The translations under genes were made by a program, and so were the position numbers. A DNA stretch of 6,002 nt from Alphaproteobacteria bacterium. Lineage in GTDB: Bacteria > Pseudomonadota > Alphaproteobacteria > Sphingomonadales > Emcibacteraceae. Positions 4,971 to 6,002 of this stretch are shown here, in pieces. The DNA lies in contig JAADGA010000106.1 of the NCBI GenBank assembly GCA_013152615.1, positions 1-6,002 on the forward strand. Direction: 5' to 3'. Within the stretch, counting starts at the first letter, position 1. Every line of letters begins with the position of its first letter. The notes beneath the pieces were generated by a model. That model was not told where the DNA came from, did no database searches, and was given only the letters and a program-made list of their open reading frames with translations.

Positions 4971-6002
4971 TGGCGCTTTTGCGTAGCGGCAGACGGCCCG
5001 GGTCCAATATGGACAATAGCTGGCCCGGGTTTGTTGATGCCCTCAGCAATATGCTGCTGGTCATTATCTTCCTGCTGTCAGTTTTTATGCTGGCCCAGTT
5101 CTTTCTTGGTCAGGCGCTGTCCAACAAGGAAACCATTCTGGACAAGCTTCAGGCTAAAATTCTTGACCTGCAGGATAGTCTCGCCATTCAGGAACAGATT
5201 AACAATGACCAGAGTGTTGAATTTAACCGCCTGTCCGCCAATTTGCAGAACGCCAATATTTCCAAGGAAAACCTGACCGCGCGGATTGTGGAACTGGAAT
5301 CCGACCTTGCCGATGCCGAGGGTAAGTCGACCGGAGTGAAAAAAACCCGTGACCAGCAGGTCCAGCAAATAAGGGAACTGCAAAAGAAATACCGCGATTC
5401 AACCGCAACCATCGCCCGTGAAACCGAATTGACCCAGGCCGCCAAACGCCGGGTTGATCTGCTCAATCATCAATTGACCATCCTGCGCAAACAGCTCTCT
5501 ATGTTAAATCTGGCACTGGAAGTTTCCGAAAAACACGACAAGGAACAACGGGTATCCATTGATAATCTGAGCCAGAGGCTGAATGCCGCCCTTGCCGCCA
5601 AGGTTAAGGAGTTGAGCCAGTTCCGGTCCGAATTTTTTGGCCGCCTGAGACAGGTTCTGGGTAACCGGTCCGATATTCGCATTCAGGGCGACCGTTTTGT
5701 GTTCCAGTCAGAGGTTCTTTTTGCCTCGGGCTCCGCCATACTCGGCCCCGAAGGTCAACGGCAGATGGCTAAAATTGCCAAGGCGTTAAAGACGATATCC
5801 GCAAGGATTCCAAAGGATATCAACTGGGTATTGCGGGTTGATGGTCATACCGATATTCTGCCGATCAGAACCAAACAATTCCCCTCCAACTGGGACCTTT
5901 CGGTGGCGCGGGCGCTATCGGTGGTAAAATTCCTGATTTCTCAGGGCATCCCCCCGGGAAGACTGGTTGCCGCCGGTTTTGGTCAATTCCATCCGCTGGA
6001 TA
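4970..6002 (+). CDS. MotB/OmpA-type peptidoglycan-binding partner protein (3' end outside window)
   Basis: The frame is open to the right edge: 344 residues are present and the stop lies beyond. A short basic N-terminus (SGRRPG) precedes WPGFVDALSNMLLVIIF (18-34). This is the MotB-type single membrane helix (about 24-46), with Asp23 at the position of the ion-binding aspartate. Residues 50-235 contain no proline and are rich in Leu, Gln, Glu, Lys and Arg, predicting a long periplasmic coiled coil. An OmpA C-terminal domain begins near 238: FQSEVLFASGSA (245-256), DGHTD (291-295), NWDLSVARA (307-315) and GFGQFHPLD (336-344). Asp309 and Arg314 fit the usual diaminopimelate contacts of this fold. 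AAAGGA six bases before the ATG supports the start, which overlaps the channel gene stop by one base. Proteins like this are usually called peptidoglycan-binding or MotB-family; the cellular role is not established as far as I know. Confidence 0.9.
   Translation, partial: MALLRSGRRPGSNMDNSWPGFVDALSNMLLVIIFLLSVFMLAQFFLGQALSNKETILDKLQAKILDLQDSLAIQEQINNDQSVEFNRLSANLQNANISKENLTARIVELESDLADAEGKSTGVKKTRDQQVQQIRELQKKYRDSTATIARETELTQAAKRRVDLLNHQLTILRKQLSMLNLALEVSEKHDKEQRVSIDNLSQRLNAALAAKVKELSQFRSEFFGRLRQVLGNRSDIRIQGDRFVFQSEVLFASGSAILGPEGQRQMAKIAKALKTISARIPKDINWVLRVDGHTDILPIRTKQFPSNWDLSVARALSVVKFLISQGIPPGRLVAAGFGQFHPLD

Noticed and set aside
3672..6002. A Zorya anti-phage defence locus (ZorAB)
   Set aside because: The domain types match in general, but the A protein is shorter than typical ZorA as I recall it, the B coiled coil is not typical of ZorB, and no ZorC, ZorD or ZorE gene is visible. 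The pair resembles a widespread alphaproteobacterial housekeeping pair better. Sequence beyond 6002 would be decisive.

Overview
The window looks like chromosomal DNA of a motile, Gram-negative alphaproteobacterium of moderate GC content. This is inferred from protein style only: a DUF1499 membrane protein, an MCP with a long E/K/R/Q-rich linker after HAMP, and a MotA/TolQ-like plus MotB/OmpA-like pair of a type I know from Rhodospirillales-like genomes. No rRNA or other taxonomic marker is present, so the assignment is tentative.

Layout, left to right. Positions 1-214 hold no gene I can support; they contain a cluster of short direct repeats (core AGCAAGCCAGA) with uneven spacing. Positions 215-967 on the minus strand encode a three-helix membrane protein with a C-terminal DUF1499 domain. 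Positions 968-1744 are a 777-base non-coding gap. Its left half is GC-balanced and carries a perfect 7-bp hairpin and a degenerate 14-bp tandem repeat. Its last 130 bases are only about 21% GC and carry a perfect 13-bp inverted repeat, a plausible sigma70-type promoter and an imperfect 22-23-bp direct duplication that reaches the ribosome binding site. Positions 1745-3571 encode a complete transmembrane chemoreceptor. After a 100-base gap with an inverted repeat come two plus-strand genes overlapping by one base (TGATG): a 432-residue MotA/TolQ/ExbB-type channel protein, and a MotB/OmpA-type partner that runs off the right edge after 344 residues.

How the genes may work together. The last two genes almost certainly encode one complex: a proton- or sodium-driven inner-membrane channel (A) and a peptidoglycan-anchored partner (B) that carries the ion-binding aspartate. 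Both differ from classical flagellar MotA/MotB. A has a long cytoplasmic helical segment and a Pro/Lys-rich tail. B has about 190 proline-free, probably coiled-coil residues between the membrane helix and the OmpA domain. The architecture recalls the motor parts of several MotAB-like machines, including ZorAB of Zorya, but no defence effector gene is visible. The chemoreceptor just upstream could be part of the same transcript or only a neighbour. The most interesting material is this uncharacterised motor-like pair and the structured non-coding DNA on either side of position 1500.
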